Shown piece after piece: positions 9,134 through 10,778 of a stretch of 10,778 nucleotides of DNA. The notes beneath the pieces were generated by a model. That model was not told the origin of the DNA, made no database searches, and saw only the letters and a list, made by a program, of their open reading frames with translations. The stretch is from Nanobdellota archaeon (GTDB lineage: Archaea > Nanobdellota > Nanobdellia > SCGC-AAA011-G17 > ARS1403). Location: NCBI GenBank assembly GCA_018831025.1, contig JAHJRB010000019.1, forward strand, positions 1 through 10,778. Reading direction: 5' to 3'. Position 1 is the stretch's first letter. Each line of letters opens with the position of its first letter. A program made the position numbers and the translations under genes.

Positions 9134-10778
9134 ATGTTTAAAAAAACAATATTACTATTTACAATTGCATTACTATTAGTTTCTAATGCATATGCTTTAA
9201 CAGTTTCAAATCCTGTCGCAAGTTCAAAGGATTTACCAGACGCAGATTTTGATAATGATAATAGAGTTGATTTTGATGACTTCTTCTTATTAACAGAAGC
9301 ATTTGGAACAGATAATTATCTTTTTGATTTAAACGGTGATGATATAGTTGATGATAAAGACCTTACATTATTCCAAGAACATTTTGGAGAAATTTACGGT
9401 TGTACAGATTCTACAGCAACTAATTACAATTCAGAAGCTAATACTGACAATGGTAGTTGTAAATACCCAGCACCAAAGCCAACTCCTATTTTAGGTTGTA
9501 CAGATTCTACAGCATTAAATTACAATCCAGCTGTAACTCAGAATGATGGTAGCTGTCAATACCAACAACCCCCAGCACCACAACCAATAACACCAAAAGA
9601 TGCAGATTTCGATAATGATGGAGATGTCGACTTTGATGACTTCTTTTTATTTTCAGATAACTTTGGAACTAACGTAGCTAAATATGATTTAAATAAAGAT
9701 GGAAAAGTAGACTTTGATGACTTCTTCATATTCGCAGATAATTTTGGTCAAAAAGTATTGCCTACCTCTGCAGATTTTGATAATAATGGGGTAGTTAATA
9801 TGACTGACTTTGAATTATTTGTACAAAAATTTGGAACTAACATAGCTGAATACGATTTAAATAAAGATGGAAAAGTTGATTTTGATGATTTTTTCATATT
9901 CGCAGATAACTTTGGTCAGACAGTTGTATTGCCAGAAATTCAAGTTTTATTAAGTAATCCAAGTCCTGCAGACAATGCTGAAGGGGTTAATTCCGCTTCA
10001 AGAACATTTAGTTTTTATAGCTTAGTCACTCCAGGAGGGAGAGTAACTTATGAATTATACTTATCAAATGCAGGTACATGGCCTGGAAACAGTATGTCTA
10101 TTAAAAATTTAGAAAATCTAAATGGTAAAACCCCTTTTGGTTCTATAACATCTAGTGAATCAAGACCAAATATACTAGTAAAAAATCTTAATGAGTACAC
10201 AGTATATTATTGGCGAATAAAAGCAATAGATTCTAGTGGTAAGGTATATTTAAGTCCAGTTTGGAAATTCTTTACCCACAACGCAGGTTCATCACCAGAA
10301 AACGAATTTGTAGCACTTTCTGAAAATAAATTGCCTACAGCACAAATCCAAAAACCAGAAGAAGGCTACAGAAACGGAAAAGAATCTTATATAAAATTTT
10401 CAGGAATAGGCAATGATGCAGATGGTGTGATAATATCTTATGAATGGTTAATTGATAGTATTATGCACTATAAAGGTCAAGATAAAAGTAATGTAGTAGC
10501 TTACTTCTATCAATCTGGAGATTATTTAGTGAATTTTAGAGTACAAGATGATAAAGGTGCATGGAGTAAATGGACAACTTTAGATATAAAAATAGTTGAA
10601 AATTATGCACCAAATATACCTTCAAATCCTAGTCCTGGAAATGGAAGTAAAATAACATCTTCATATTTTACATTCTCATGGGATGGAGGAGATAAAGATA
10701 ATGAAGATGTAACATATAATTTGATAATAAGCAAAAATCCAGAATTTACATGGATTCAAAAAACAACTAAATTCACAT
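9134..10778 (+). CDS. Secreted multi-domain dockerin/PKD surface protein (partial, runs off the window)
   Basis: The frame is open for 548 codons to the window edge. A signal peptide is clear: KK, a hydrophobic core (TILLFTIALLLV), and likely cleavage after NAYA (about residue 21). Three type I dockerin-like modules follow, each with paired 12-residue calcium loops and FDDFF helices: 36-85, 156-205 and 212-261. In the first module the loops D38-x-D40-x-D42-V-D46-D49 and D65-x-N67-x-D69-D73-D76 show the calcium ligands. Between modules 1 and 2 lie two Cys-containing repeats, GCTD...NYN...GSC (89-111 and 121-143), in Pro-rich linkers. Then comes a fibronectin III-like domain (about 269-382, ending YYWRIKAIDSSG...WKFFTH). 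A PKD-like domain follows (about 399-488, YEWLID, GDYLVNFRVQDDKGAW), then the start of another Fn3-like domain (from about 491). Dockerins normally bind cohesins, so it may attach to a cell-surface scaffold. No catalytic domain is visible yet. Confidence 0.88.
   Translation, partial: MFKKTILLFTIALLLVSNAYALTVSNPVASSKDLPDADFDNDNRVDFDDFFLLTEAFGTDNYLFDLNGDDIVDDKDLTLFQEHFGEIYGCTDSTATNYNSEANTDNGSCKYPAPKPTPILGCTDSTALNYNPAVTQNDGSCQYQQPPAPQPITPKDADFDNDGDVDFDDFFLFSDNFGTNVAKYDLNKDGKVDFDDFFIFADNFGQKVLPTSADFDNNGVVNMTDFELFVQKFGTNIAEYDLNKDGKVDFDDFFIFADNFGQTVVLPEIQVLLSNPSPADNAEGVNSASRTFSFYSLVTPGGRVTYELYLSNAGTWPGNSMSIKNLENLNGKTPFGSITSSESRPNILVKNLNEYTVYYWRIKAIDSSGKVYLSPVWKFFTHNAGSSPENEFVALSENKLPTAQIQKPEEGYRNGKESYIKFSGIGNDADGVIISYEWLIDSIMHYKGQDKSNVVAYFYQSGDYLVNFRVQDDKGAWSKWTTLDIKIVENYAPNIPSNPSPGNGSKITSSYFTFSWDGGDKDNEDVTYNLIISKNPEFTWIQKTTKFT
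9398..9466 (+). repeat. GCTD...GSC module, copy 1
   Basis: Residues 89-111 of the dockerin protein form a module of GCTDSTATNYN, an acidic spacer, then NGSCKY. The two Cys probably form a disulfide in the secreted protein. It matches copy 2 closely in length and motif. Confidence 0.7.
9494..9562 (+). repeat. GCTD...GSC module, copy 2
   Basis: Residues 121-143 form a module of GCTDSTALNYNP, a spacer, then DGSCQY. It is the same length as copy 1 (23 residues). The two are separated by a Pro-rich linker of about nine residues. Confidence 0.7.
9599..9934 (+). repeat. Tandem duplication of a 168-bp dockerin unit
   Basis: Two units of 168 bp (9599-9766 and 9767-9934) encode dockerin modules 2 and 3. 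The second halves (9683-9751 and 9851-9919, 69 nt each) are nearly identical at DNA level, with differences mostly at third codon positions. The first halves have diverged clearly. This fits a recent duplication or gene conversion limited to the second calcium loop. Confidence 0.8.

Overview
The window looks like a piece of a small, very AT-rich archaeal genome, most likely of the DPANN type (Woesearchaeota/Pacearchaeota-like). This is inferred from four things. TATA-like boxes sit about 26 nt ahead of start codons, so several mRNAs look leaderless. There is a DUF2683/RelE-type toxin-antitoxin pair of archaeal style. A 5S rRNA stands apart from any 16S/23S gene. Short genes are tightly overlapped. 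I cannot name the taxon.

Layout. Positions 1-2600 are an accessory-looking segment. A gene for a possible CheD-like cysteine hydrolase (339-1016, minus) and an ATP-grasp ligase gene (1330-2436, plus) each sit alone between long non-coding stretches. Those stretches share one family of imperfect repeats, in direct and inverted copies with mini-hairpins around a TTC loop. A multi-pass membrane protein follows (2626-3273, plus). It converges on a minus-strand run: small heat-shock protein (3283-3747), RelE-like toxin (3806-4072), its antitoxin (4074-4316), a complete PolX/PHP DNA repair polymerase (4361-6064) and a 67-residue single-pass membrane protein (6115-6318). A divergent plus-strand group then starts with cysteinyl-tRNA synthetase (6397-7827). 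After it come a helical DUF4145/HEPN-like protein (7809-8513) and two tiny overlapping genes, one a putative zinc-binding microprotein (8569-8667) and one a 59-residue protein (8664-8843). An orphan 5S rRNA gene (8894-9012) and a large secreted, dockerin-bearing surface protein that runs off the window (9134 to the end) complete it.

The two most notable observations are these. (1) The cysS reading frame is intact from 6397 to 7827 except for one in-frame TAA. That stop lies in the loop of a hairpin within a 30-nt segment (6491-6520). Leaving out exactly those 30 nt restores the universal CGPTVY...HIGN active-site sequence, so this is either a very fresh lesion or an unrecognised bypass or RNA-processing element. 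(2) The repeat family of 1-2590 separates single-gene units in a way that recalls a gene-cassette array, although the sites do not fit the canonical integron attC core.

The genes mostly serve separate jobs: translation (cysS, 5S rRNA), DNA repair (PolX), stress (Hsp20, toxin-antitoxin) and the cell surface (dockerin protein). Only the cysS-to-8843 block and the polX-antitoxin-toxin block look like operons.
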